64,000 bases of DNA from the NCBI GenBank assembly GCA_965261055.1, contig OZ253440.1:1178001-1242000 (forward strand), in the 5' to 3' direction. Positions within the stretch are counted from its first letter, which is position 1, and each line of letters begins with the position of its first letter. Source of the stretch: G965261055 sp965261055 [NCBI: Fibrobacteria bacterium]. GTDB taxonomy: Bacteria; Fibrobacterota; Fibrobacteria; UBA11236. The position numbers and the translations under genes were made by a program. Below are positions 52,009 through 60,500 of this stretch, piece by piece. The notes under the pieces are model-generated. The model had not been told where the DNA came from, did not search any database, and saw only the letters and a list, made by a program, of their open reading frames with translations.

Positions 52009-52644
52009 ATGCTAGCCTCTTCTCAACCACCTACCAGTCCAATAGATTTTTTATGGGAACACGATCAACAGTATTCCACACCAGTTTTAGGAATAGATGA
52101 AGTTGGTAGAGGAGCCTTAGTCGGCTCTGTCGTAGCAGCTTGCGTGATTTTAGATCCATCAAATCCAATCGTTGGTCTCCGTGATTCAAAAAAACTATCC
52201 GAAAAAAAAAGACTCTTCTTAAAGCAAGAGATTTTGAAAAAAGTCATTGCATACAGTATTGCTGAATGCTCTGCACAAGAGATTGATCAACACAATATTT
52301 TACAGGCTTCTTTAAAAGCTATGTTTAAAGCAATACAATCTGATATTATCCAGAAACAAAACCCCAGCCTTGTTTTAGTTGACGGAAATAAAATCATCCC
52401 TTTTCTTAAAACACAACAAATTACCATTGTAAAAGGTGACTCCAAGTCTGCTTCAATCGCAGCTGCTTCTATATTAGCAAAAGTCTTTAGAGATCAACAA
52501 ATGCGAGAACTAGATTTAAAATTTCCTCAATATGGATTTAACAAACATAAAGGATACCTAACACAACAACATCTTCAAGCAATACGAAAATTTGGCTACA
52601 CAAAATATCATAGAAAAAGTTTTCAAGTCAAAGCTCTTTTATAA
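52009..52644 (+). CDS. rnhB: Ribonuclease HII
   Basis: RNase HII removes ribonucleotides from DNA. The 211-residue protein has 'VLGIDEVGRGALVGSVVAAC' with the D-E-x-G-R-G active-site motif, 'GLRDSKKLSEKKR', 'LVLVDGN' with the third acidic residue, and 'KGDSKSASIAAASILAKVFRD'. The C-terminal 'HKGYLTQQHL' is also typical. It is the last plus-strand gene before the Big2/glycosyltransferase array. Confidence 0.94.
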   Translation: MLASSQPPTSPIDFLWEHDQQYSTPVLGIDEVGRGALVGSVVAACVILDPSNPIVGLRDSKKLSEKKRLFLKQEILKKVIAYSIAECSAQEIDQHNILQASLKAMFKAIQSDIIQKQNPSLVLVDGNKIIPFLKTQQITIVKGDSKSASIAAASILAKVFRDQQMRELDLKFPQYGFNKHKGYLTQQHLQAIRKFGYTKYHRKSFQVKALL

Positions 52645-52679
52645 ATTACAACTTTCTTATACTAGGGTTAATCTAGAGC

Positions 52680-52822
52680 AAGAACTTTTTGGGAAACAAC
52701 ACCATATCATGTACTTATCATACTCATAGCCTTATCCTAGCGAATTCACCAGTCGTAAAATTTCCATCATCTATGGTAGCTATAGAACAACTCTAGTCTT
52801 GCTCAATCAAAACCTACATGCC
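52680..52822 (-). repeat. Duplicated 3' flank with tiny glycosyltransferase remnant
   Basis: Bases 52,730-52,822 are nearly identical to 57,508-57,588, the flank after the paralogous Big2 gene. Before that, 52,680-52,727 keeps two short pieces ('gaactttttgggaaacaac' and 'tatcatgtactt-tcatactcat') that match the longer remnant at 57,292-57,505 and the intact gene, so this is a glycosyltransferase copy reduced to about 50 bases. Confidence 0.6.
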
Positions 52823-53512
52823 TCAACGTATAATGAACCCAAATCCTGATGTTTGTGTAGAATCAAAAACAGATGTCGCTATAACGCGAACTAATCCAGC
52901 AGAAACGGTTCTCAACAATCCATTATTATCAATTGTAGCTTTAGTTGAGTCACTAAGGGACCATATTACATCTTGCGATACGCCACTGTCAGCGACAATA
53001 GACATTGTAAATTGGATAGTAGCACCGATAGCATGGAACGTCTCAACAGAATTTATATCAAATTGTGTAATTCTAGGTGGAGCTGTAATTAAAATTTCTA
53101 CCGATGCTAATTTTGTCACATTGAAAGAAGATCTTACTACAATTGCTGTTGTTCCTTCTGCTATTCCCGTCACAAGCCCATTGTTGTCAACCGTAGCTAC
53201 ACTTGGATCATTTGATGACCAAGTTACTGCATCCGAAGCCCCATCTTCCGTTGCAACTGTCACAGTTAAATTTCCTGTTCTAGTAGCCTTTAGAGTCAAC
53301 TGAGCAAGCGAAACTGATACTGCAGTAACTTCAGGGGTTAATGTAACTGCAATTAGGGATGTAGCTGTTTTGGTGCCATCAAACACAGATGTAACTGTAA
53401 TAATCGCTGTTCCTGCACTTCTTGCGGTTATAAGTCCAGTAGTTGTAACGGTAACTACACTTGTATCACTTGATGACCAACTTACTGCATCCGAGGCTCC
53501 ACCTTCCGTCAC
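52823..53512 (-). CDS. Big2 protein, C-terminal fragment of a frameshifted gene
   Basis: These 229 codons encode the last three Big2 domains of a protein whose start lies at 56,293. They are nearly identical to the end of the paralogue at 57,589-62,343 ('ATVDNNGLVTGIAEGTTAIV', '...TIDNNGLLRTVSAGLVRV'). The ORF opens inside a domain ('TEGGASDAVSWSSSD') because the frame shifts at about 53,518, where 'acaaccgttagctg' has one base more than the intact paralogue. It should be read as the tail of a larger gene. Confidence 0.7.
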   Translation of the reverse strand: MTEGGASDAVSWSSSDTSVVTVTTTGLITARSAGTAIITVTSVFDGTKTATSLIAVTLTPEVTAVSVSLAQLTLKATRTGNLTVTVATEDGASDAVTWSSNDPSVATVDNNGLVTGIAEGTTAIVVRSSFNVTKLASVEILITAPPRITQFDINSVETFHAIGATIQFTMSIVADSGVSQDVIWSLSDSTKATIDNNGLLRTVSAGLVRVIATSVFDSTQTSGFGFIIR

Positions 53513-53583
53513 AACCGTTAGCTGTTAATTGCTGATCGTTAACAGCGAGGATTATGGAAGAAGGCATTGATACTGAAATAACC

Positions 53584-53766
53584 TTAGGAGGTAAGGTCAC
53601 CGTGACTATAGATGTAGATGTTTTGGTAGCCATCAAACACAGATGTAACTGTAATAGTTGATGTTCCTGCTCCTATTGTGGTTACAAGTCCAGTAGTTGT
53701 AACGGTAGCTACATTTGGATTACTTGATGACCAACTTACTGCATCCGAGGCTCCACCTTCCGTCAC
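53584..53766 (-). pseudogene. Middle fragment of the same Big2 gene
   Basis: These 60 codons hold half a Big2 domain ('SWSSSNPNVATVTTTGLV') between two further one-base insertions, at about 53,625 ('ggtagccatc' where intact copies have ggtaccatc or ggtgccatc) and about 53,788 ('ctttcgagaaacc' where intact copies have ctttgagaaacc). After correction it joins the flanking ORFs. Confidence 0.6.
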
Positions 53767-53770
53767 AACG

Positions 53771-56293
53771 TTAGCTGTTAACTGCTGACTTTCGAGAAAC
53801 CATTAGAGATAGAGTGGAAGGAGAAACTGATAATCCACTAACCCGAGGAGATAAGGTTACTGTGACTATAGATGTAGATGTTTTGGTAGGATCAAACACA
53901 GATGTAACTGTAATAGTTGATGTTCCTACTCCTATTGTGGTTACAAGTCCAGTAGTTGTAACTGTAGCTACACTTGGATTACTTGATGACCAGCTTACTG
54001 CATCCGAGGCTCCACCTTCCGTCACAACGTTAGCTGTTAATTGCTGATTTTCGTTAACTCTTAAAGATAGGGTGGAAGGAGAAACTGATAATGAAATAAC
54101 CTGAGGTGATAAGGTCACTGTAACTACGGATGTAGCCGTTTTGGTACCATCAAACACAGATACAGCCGTAACAGTCGATGTTCCTACTCCTTTTCCAAAT
54201 ATACGTCCAGTATTTGACATTACAACTACACCAATATTACTTGAAAACCAGCTTACTGCATCCGAGGCTCCACCTTCCGTCACAACGTTAGCTGTTAATC
54301 GCTGATTTTCGTTAACTCTTAAAGATAGGGTGGAAGGAGAAACTGATAATGAAATAACCTGAGGTGATAAGGTCACTGTAACTATGGATGTAGATGTTTT
54401 GGTAGGATCAAACACAGATACAGCCGTAACAGTCGATGTTCCTACTCCTTTTCCAAATATACGTCCAGTATTTGACATTACAACTACACCAATATTACTT
54501 GAAAACCAGCTTACTGCATCCGAGGCTCCACCTTCCGTCACAACGTTAGCTGTTAATCGCTGATTTTCGTTAACCATTAGAGATAGAGTGGAAGGAGAAA
54601 CTGATAATGAAATAACCTGAGGTGATAAGGTCACTGTAACTATGGATGTAGATGTTTTGGTAGGATCAAACACAGATACAGCCGTAACAGTCGATGTTCC
54701 TACTCCTATTGTGGTTACAAGTCCAGTAGTTGTAACTGTAGCTACATTTGGATCACTTGATGACCAGCTTACTGCATCCGAGGCTCCACCTTCCGTCACA
54801 ACGTTAGCTGTTAATTGCTGACTTTCGTTAACTCTTAAAGATAGGGTGGGAGGAGAAACTGATAATCCACTAACCCGAGGAGATAAGGTCACTGTAACTA
54901 TGGATGTAGATGTTTTGGTAGGATCAAACACAGATGCAACTGTAATAGTTGATGTTCCCACTCCCATTGCAGTTAAAATCCCATTGTTTGTAACTGTAGC
55001 TACACTTGGATTACTTGATGACCAACTTACTGCATCTGATGCTCCACCTTCAGTTGCAACCGCGGCAATTAACAGATAATTTTGGTTGACCATTAGAGAT
55101 AGAACGAGAGGAGAAACTGATAATGAACCAATTAATGGTGGTAATACAACGACAATCGTTGCTTGAGAAAATTTAAAAGCATCAGCTTTAGACTTTGCCA
55201 AAATGACTGTAGTTCCTAGAGACCTAGCCGTTACCAATCCATTTGGACTCACTGTTGCGATTAATTCATTATTTGAAAGCCATAATATCTCTTTTGAGGC
55301 TCCTTCTTCAGCATTGATAACTACATTTAATTGCACTACTGAATCAACCTCAACCCTAAACTCTGGAGAAGTAATCAACAAAGAAAATACTTGTGGAGAT
55401 CGAATGGCTGTCATTATTTCTTCTGCTTTTACTTTGATTACAGTTGAAATAGTTTTACTGAAATCAAAGTCTGATGTGGTTGTAATAGTAACTATTCCTT
55501 CAGCAATGCCTGTAACGACCCCTTCGTTATTAACTGTGGCTATATTAGGATCACTTGATTCCCACAATACACGCCTAGAGGCTCCTCCTTGAGTCACAAT
55601 TGTTGCTTCTAGCTGTACACTAGAATCAACCATTACTACAGAATCTAATGATGAAATTTGTAAAGAAAAAACCGATGGTTGATTTGTTAACTCCGTAGTT
55701 ACATTGATCGTTAACGAAGCTGACTTTGTTGAATCAACAGTAGAAGTTGCTATAATCACAGCCGCACCTTCATTGATTCCTAACGCAACTCCATTAGCAT
55801 TAACTATAATAGAAGAATTGCTTGATGACCATCTTAAAGCATCCGAGGCTCCTCCCCGAACATAAACCCGACTGACAAGATTCAGTGCGTCACCCACTCC
55901 TATGTTTGATACTTCTGATAAGATCTTTACGGAATCAACAGACGGAACATCTTCTGTCTGTTCAATCACTTCAATATTTAAACTAACAAATTTTGTTTCG
56001 TCAACAACTGACGATATGGTAATCGTAGCCTCACCTACAGCAATACCTATCACCAATCCTTCATCACTCACTTTAGATATAGTTGAATCACTAGACTTCC
56101 ATTTTAGAAAATCTGAAATACCTTCTTTAACCGCTACTCTAGCCTCCAACTGTAGGGTAGAGCCGACTTCCACACTAGTGTCTTTCGAAATAGACTCAAC
56201 ATATGCGATACCTGAAGAAAAGTCTGCAACAAATGTATCTTCATTACAATACGTTAATAATAATGAAATAAACAGTAAAATAAATCTTTTCAT
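53771..56293 (-). CDS. Big2-repeat lipoprotein, N-terminal part of a frameshifted gene
   Basis: I place the start at ATG 56,293 (MKRFILLFISLLLTYC, lipid Cys16), because the paralogue at 62,343 starts with the same residues; an upstream Met in the same frame lies in non-coding sequence. The first 400 residues are almost identical to the paralogue, with about five divergent Big2 domains. They are followed by about five tandem Big2 domains of exactly 86 residues (258-base units). The ORF is cut off at about 53,788 by an extra base. With three one-base corrections the whole locus (52,823-56,293) reads as one protein of about 1,155 residues. Confidence 0.75.
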   Translation of the reverse strand: MKRFILLFISLLLTYCNEDTFVADFSSGIAYVESISKDTSVEVGSTLQLEARVAVKEGISDFLKWKSSDSTISKVSDEGLVIGIAVGEATITISSVVDETKFVSLNIEVIEQTEDVPSVDSVKILSEVSNIGVGDALNLVSRVYVRGGASDALRWSSSNSSIIVNANGVALGINEGAAVIIATSTVDSTKSASLTINVTTELTNQPSVFSLQISSLDSVVMVDSSVQLEATIVTQGGASRRVLWESSDPNIATVNNEGVVTGIAEGIVTITTTSDFDFSKTISTVIKVKAEEIMTAIRSPQVFSLLITSPEFRVEVDSVVQLNVVINAEEGASKEILWLSNNELIATVSPNGLVTARSLGTTVILAKSKADAFKFSQATIVVVLPPLIGSLSVSPLVLSLMVNQNYLLIAAVATEGGASDAVSWSSSNPSVATVTNNGILTAMGVGTSTITVASVFDPTKTSTSIVTVTLSPRVSGLSVSPPTLSLRVNESQQLTANVVTEGGASDAVSWSSSDPNVATVTTTGLVTTIGVGTSTVTAVSVFDPTKTSTSIVTVTLSPQVISLSVSPSTLSLMVNENQRLTANVVTEGGASDAVSWFSSNIGVVVMSNTGRIFGKGVGTSTVTAVSVFDPTKTSTSIVTVTLSPQVISLSVSPSTLSLRVNENQRLTANVVTEGGASDAVSWFSSNIGVVVMSNTGRIFGKGVGTSTVTAVSVFDGTKTATSVVTVTLSPQVISLSVSPSTLSLRVNENQQLTANVVTEGGASDAVSWSSSNPSVATVTTTGLVTTIGVGTSTITVTSVFDPTKTSTSIVTVTLSPRVSGLSVSPSTLSLMVSRKSAVNS

Positions 56294-56334
56294 AAAAAAC
56301 ACCTTTTTTGGCAATAGATACAAGCTGTAATTAT

Positions 56335-56357
56335 AAAATATTCTAAACCATGTCAAG
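56335..56357 (-). promoter_or_regulatory. Promoter-like element between glycosyltransferase and Big2 gene
   Basis: On the minus strand TTGACA, 5 bases, TAGAATATT, then TATAAT 15 bases after TTGACA. It is identical to the copy at 62,395-62,417 over the first 25 bases and gives the Big2 gene its own promoter about 45 bases after the glycosyltransferase stop. Confidence 0.5.
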
Positions 56358-56399
56358 TAAAAACAACTTAACATTATAAAATTAATCTCCTTATATACC

Positions 56400-57287
56400 C
56401 TACTTGAGCTTATTTTTTTCCTTTAAAATTCGTCGTATCTCTCCTAATACCTTTATAACAGGCGGGTCAAAATCAAAATAATCTAATATATATGCTTTAG
56501 AGTTTAGAGGATTCCAAGAATTTTTATATTTAGAACGATTCCTTTCTCCTTTGGCATATTTGTTTTTATCTGTCCATACTAAGTGAGATGTTCCACAAAG
56601 AGAGGCCAAATGCATAGGCCCTGAAGAGGGTCCAATAACAAGAGAACTTGAAGCCAATAAATGAACACATTCTAAAATAGGTATATCTCTGAAATCATCA
56701 AAAACAGTTGATTTTAAAGATAAAGTATCTTTGTTTAAGCCAATACAGGCTATTTTATAATTGTTTTCTGCTAATTTTTGCAATAATTCCACCCATTTAT
56801 TTTCGCTCCAATTTCGTACTGTTCCAAAGGAGCGATCCCTAGGATGAAAAACAACATCATACATAGAATGCAAATTTTGCTCTCCAAAACGAATAAATTC
56901 TTGTCTAGACAAAGGGTGAGCACCTATTGGTCTTAAAATATAAGCATTGTGAGGAACTAAATCTTCTATTCTTTTCAATTCTTCGGGATTCTGTATATCA
57001 TGCATTTGATCACACTCACTCGTGCCTTTAATATTATGGAACACAAAATCAGAAGCGAAATCAAGATAAAGACCTTCCTGTCCTTGGCGACAACAAATAA
57101 TCACTTTAGAGTAGTTAGTACTTATTTTCCTAAGAAAACCTTGCCAATGAAAAAGTTCCCACCCAAACTCTCCGACCCATGGACCTGCAAAAAGAATCTT
57201 TTTATTATTAGGAATCCTCAAAAATATAGGACGAAACCACCATTTCAAGTAATTCCGATTTAAAAAGTTAAATCCTCTTTTCAACAT
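56400..57287 (-). CDS. Putative glycosyltransferase (GT9/heptosyltransferase-like)
   Basis: The protein of about 295 residues has a Rossmann-like start 'KKILFAGPWVGEFGWELFHW' and, near the C-terminus, 'SSLVIGPSSGPMHLASLCGT', which resembles the donor-site motif 'D-SG-x-x-H-x-A-x-x-x-G' of GT9 LPS heptosyltransferases. In place of the usual Asp there is Gly. I take ATG 57,287 (MLKRGFNFL) as the start, because the upstream 19 codons lie in a decayed copy of the same gene. The acceptor is unknown; an envelope sugar is a reasonable guess. Degenerate copies lie at 62,460-62,990, 57,292-57,505 and 52,680-52,730. Confidence 0.55.
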   Translation of the reverse strand: MLKRGFNFLNRNYLKWWFRPIFLRIPNNKKILFAGPWVGEFGWELFHWQGFLRKISTNYSKVIICCRQGQEGLYLDFASDFVFHNIKGTSECDQMHDIQNPEELKRIEDLVPHNAYILRPIGAHPLSRQEFIRFGEQNLHSMYDVVFHPRDRSFGTVRNWSENKWVELLQKLAENNYKIACIGLNKDTLSLKSTVFDDFRDIPILECVHLLASSSLVIGPSSGPMHLASLCGTSHLVWTDKNKYAKGERNRSKYKNSWNPLNSKAYILDYFDFDPPVIKVLGEIRRILKEKNKLK

Positions 57288-57291
57288 ATGC

Positions 57292-57505
57292 GAGAACTTT
57301 TTGGGAAACAACATCATACTTAGAATATAAATTTTGCTCTCCAAAAACGAATAAATTTCTGCCTAAACAAAGAGATACCCACTTATTGATCTTAAAACAT
57401 AAACACTTTGAGAAACTAAATCTTCCATTCTTCTCAATCCTTCGGGATTCTGTATATCATGTACTTGTCATACTCATCATCATTTAGAATAGTAGCCTTA
57501 TCCTA
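57292..57505 (-). pseudogene. Remnant of the glycosyltransferase gene (middle part)
   Basis: About 200 bases match the middle of the intact gene, roughly 56,850-57,015: 'aacaacatcatac-tagaat', 'aaattttgctctccaaaa' and 'tcgggattctgtatatcatg' are shared. It has lost both ends and its frame. It abuts the 5' end of the intact gene and the 3' flank of the next Big2 gene. Confidence 0.6.
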
Positions 57506-57588
57506 GCGAATTCACCAGTCGTAAAATTTCCATCATCTATGGTGGCTATAGAACAACTCTAGTCTTGCTCAATCAAAACCTACATGCC

Positions 57589-60500
57589 TCAACGTATAAA
57601 GAACCCAAATCCTGATGTTTTTGTAGAATCAAAAATAGATGTCGCTGTAACGCGAACTAATCCAGCAGAAACGGTTCTCAACAATCCATTATTATCAATT
57701 GTAGCTTTAGTTGAGTCACTAAGGGACCATATTACATCTTGCGATACGCCACTGTCAGCGATAATAGACATTGCAAATTGGATAGTAGCACCGATAGCAT
57801 GGGACGTCCCAACAGAATTTATATCAAATCGTGTAATTCTAGGTGGAGCTGTAATTAAAATTTCTACCGATGCTAATTTTGTCACATTGAAAGAAGATCT
57901 TACTACAATTGCTGTTGTTCCTTCTGCTATTCCCGTCACAAGCCCATTGTTGTCAACCGTAGCTACACTTGGATCATTTGATGACCAAGTTACTGCATCC
58001 GAAGCTCCATCTTCCGTTGCAACTGTCACAGTTAAATTTCCTGTTCTAGTAGCCTTTAGAGTCAACTGAGCAGGCGAAACTGATACTGCAGTAACTTCAG
58101 GGGTTAATGTAACTGCAATTAGGGATGTAGCTGTTTTGGTGCCATCAAACACAGATGTAACTGTAATAATCGCTGTTCCTGCACTTCTTGCGGTTATAAG
58201 TCCAGTAGTTGTAACGGTAACTACACTTGTATCACTTGATGACCAACTTACTGCATCCGAGGCTCCACCTTCCGTCACAACCATTGCTGTTAATTGCTGA
58301 TCGTTAACAGCGAGGATTATGGAAGAAGGCATTGATACTGAAATAACCTTAGGAGGTAAGGTCACTGTAATTGTGGATGTAGATGTTTTGGTGCCATCAA
58401 ACACAGATGTAACTGTAATAATCGCTGTTCCTACTCCTATTGTGGTTACAAGTCCAGTAGTTGTAACTGTAGCTACACTTGGATTACTTGATGACCAGCT
58501 TACTGCATCTGATGCTCCACCTTCCGTCACAACGTTAGCTGTTAATTGCTGACTTTGAGAAACCACTAGAGATAGAGTGAAAGGAGAAACTGATAATCCA
58601 CTAACCCGAGGGGGTAAGGTCACTGTAACTACGGATGTAGATGTTTTGGTACCATCAAACACAGATGTAACTGTAATAGTTGATGTTCCTGCTCCTATTG
58701 CAGTTAGAAGTCCAGTAGTTGTAACTGTAGCTACACTTGGATTACTTGATGACCAGCTTACTGCATCTGATGCTCCACCTTCCGTCACAACCATTGCTGT
58801 TAATTGCTGACTTTGAGGAATCACTAGAGATAGAGTGAAAGGAGAAACTGATAATCCACTAACCCGAGGGGGTAAGGTCACTGTAACTACGGATGTAGAT
58901 GTTTTGGTACCATCAAACACAGATGAAACTGTAATAGTCGATGTTCCTGCTCCTATTGCAGTTAGAAGTCCAGTAGTTGTAACTGTAGCTACACTTGGAT
59001 TACTTGATGACCAGCTTACTGCATCTGATGCTCCACCTTCCGTCACAACCATTGCTGTTAATTGCTGACTTTGAGGAATCACTAGAGATAGAATGGAAGG
59101 AGAAACTGATAATGAAGTAACCCGAGGGGGTAAGGTCACTGTAACTACGGATATAGATGTTTTGGTACCATCAAACACAGATGAAACTGTAATAGTCGAT
59201 GTTCCTGCTCCTATTGTGGTTACAAGTCCAGTAGTTGTAACTGTAGCTACACTTGGATTACTTGATGACCAACTTACTGCATCCGAGGCTCCACCTTCCG
59301 TCACAACGTTAGCTGTTAATTGCTGACTTTCGTTAACTCTTAAAGATAGGGTGGGAGGAGAAACTAATAATCCACTAACCCGAGGGGGTAAGGTCACTGT
59401 AACTACGGATGTAGATGTTTTGGTGCCATCAAACACAGATGTAACTGTAATAGTCGATGTTCCTGCACTTCTTGCGGTTATAAGTCCAGTAGTTGTAACT
59501 GTAGCTACACTTGGATTACTTGATGACCAGCTTACTGCATCTGATGCTCCACCTTCCGTCACAACCATTGCTGTTAATTGCTGACTTTGAGGAATCACTA
59601 GAGATAGAGTGAAAGGAGAAACTGATAATCCACTAACCCGAGGAGCTAAGGTCACTGTAACTACGGATGTAGCCGTTTTGGTACCATCAAACACAGATGT
59701 AACTGTAATAGTCGATGTTCCTGCTCCTATTGCAGTTACAAGTCCAGTAGTTGTAACTGTAGCTACATTTGGATCACTTGATGACCAACTTACTGCATCT
59801 GATGCTCCACCTTCCGTCACAACCATTGCTGTTAATTGCTGACTTTGAGAAACCACTAGAGATAGAATGGAAGGAGAAACTGATAATGGAATAACCTGAG
59901 GTGATAAAGTCACTGTAACTACAGATGTAGATGTTTTGGTACCATCAAACACAGATGTAACTGTAATAGTCGATGTTCCTGCTCCTATTGCAGTTAGAAT
60001 TCCAGTAGTTGTAACTGTAGCTACATTTGGATCACTTGATGACCAACTTACTGCATCCGAGGCTCCACCTTCCGTCACAACGTTAGCTGTTAATTGCTGA
60101 TTTTCGTTAACTCTTAAAGATAGGGTGGGAGGAGAAACTGATAATCCACTAACCCGAGGGGGTAAGGTCACTGTAACTACGGATGTAGTCGTTTTGGTAC
60201 CATCAAATACAGATGTAACTGTAATAGTCGATGTTCCTGCTCCTATTGTGGTTACAATTCCAGTAGTTGTAACTGTAGCTACATTTGGATCACTTGATGA
60301 CCAACTTACTGCATCCGAGGCTCCACCTTCCGTCACAACGTTAGCTGTTAATTGCTGATTTTCGTTAACTCTTAAAGATAGGGTGGGAGGAGAAACTGAT
60401 AATCCACTAACCCGAGGAGATAAGGTCACTGTAACTACGGATGTAGTCGTTTTGGTACCATCAAATACAGATGTAACTGTAATAGTCGATGTTCCTGCTC

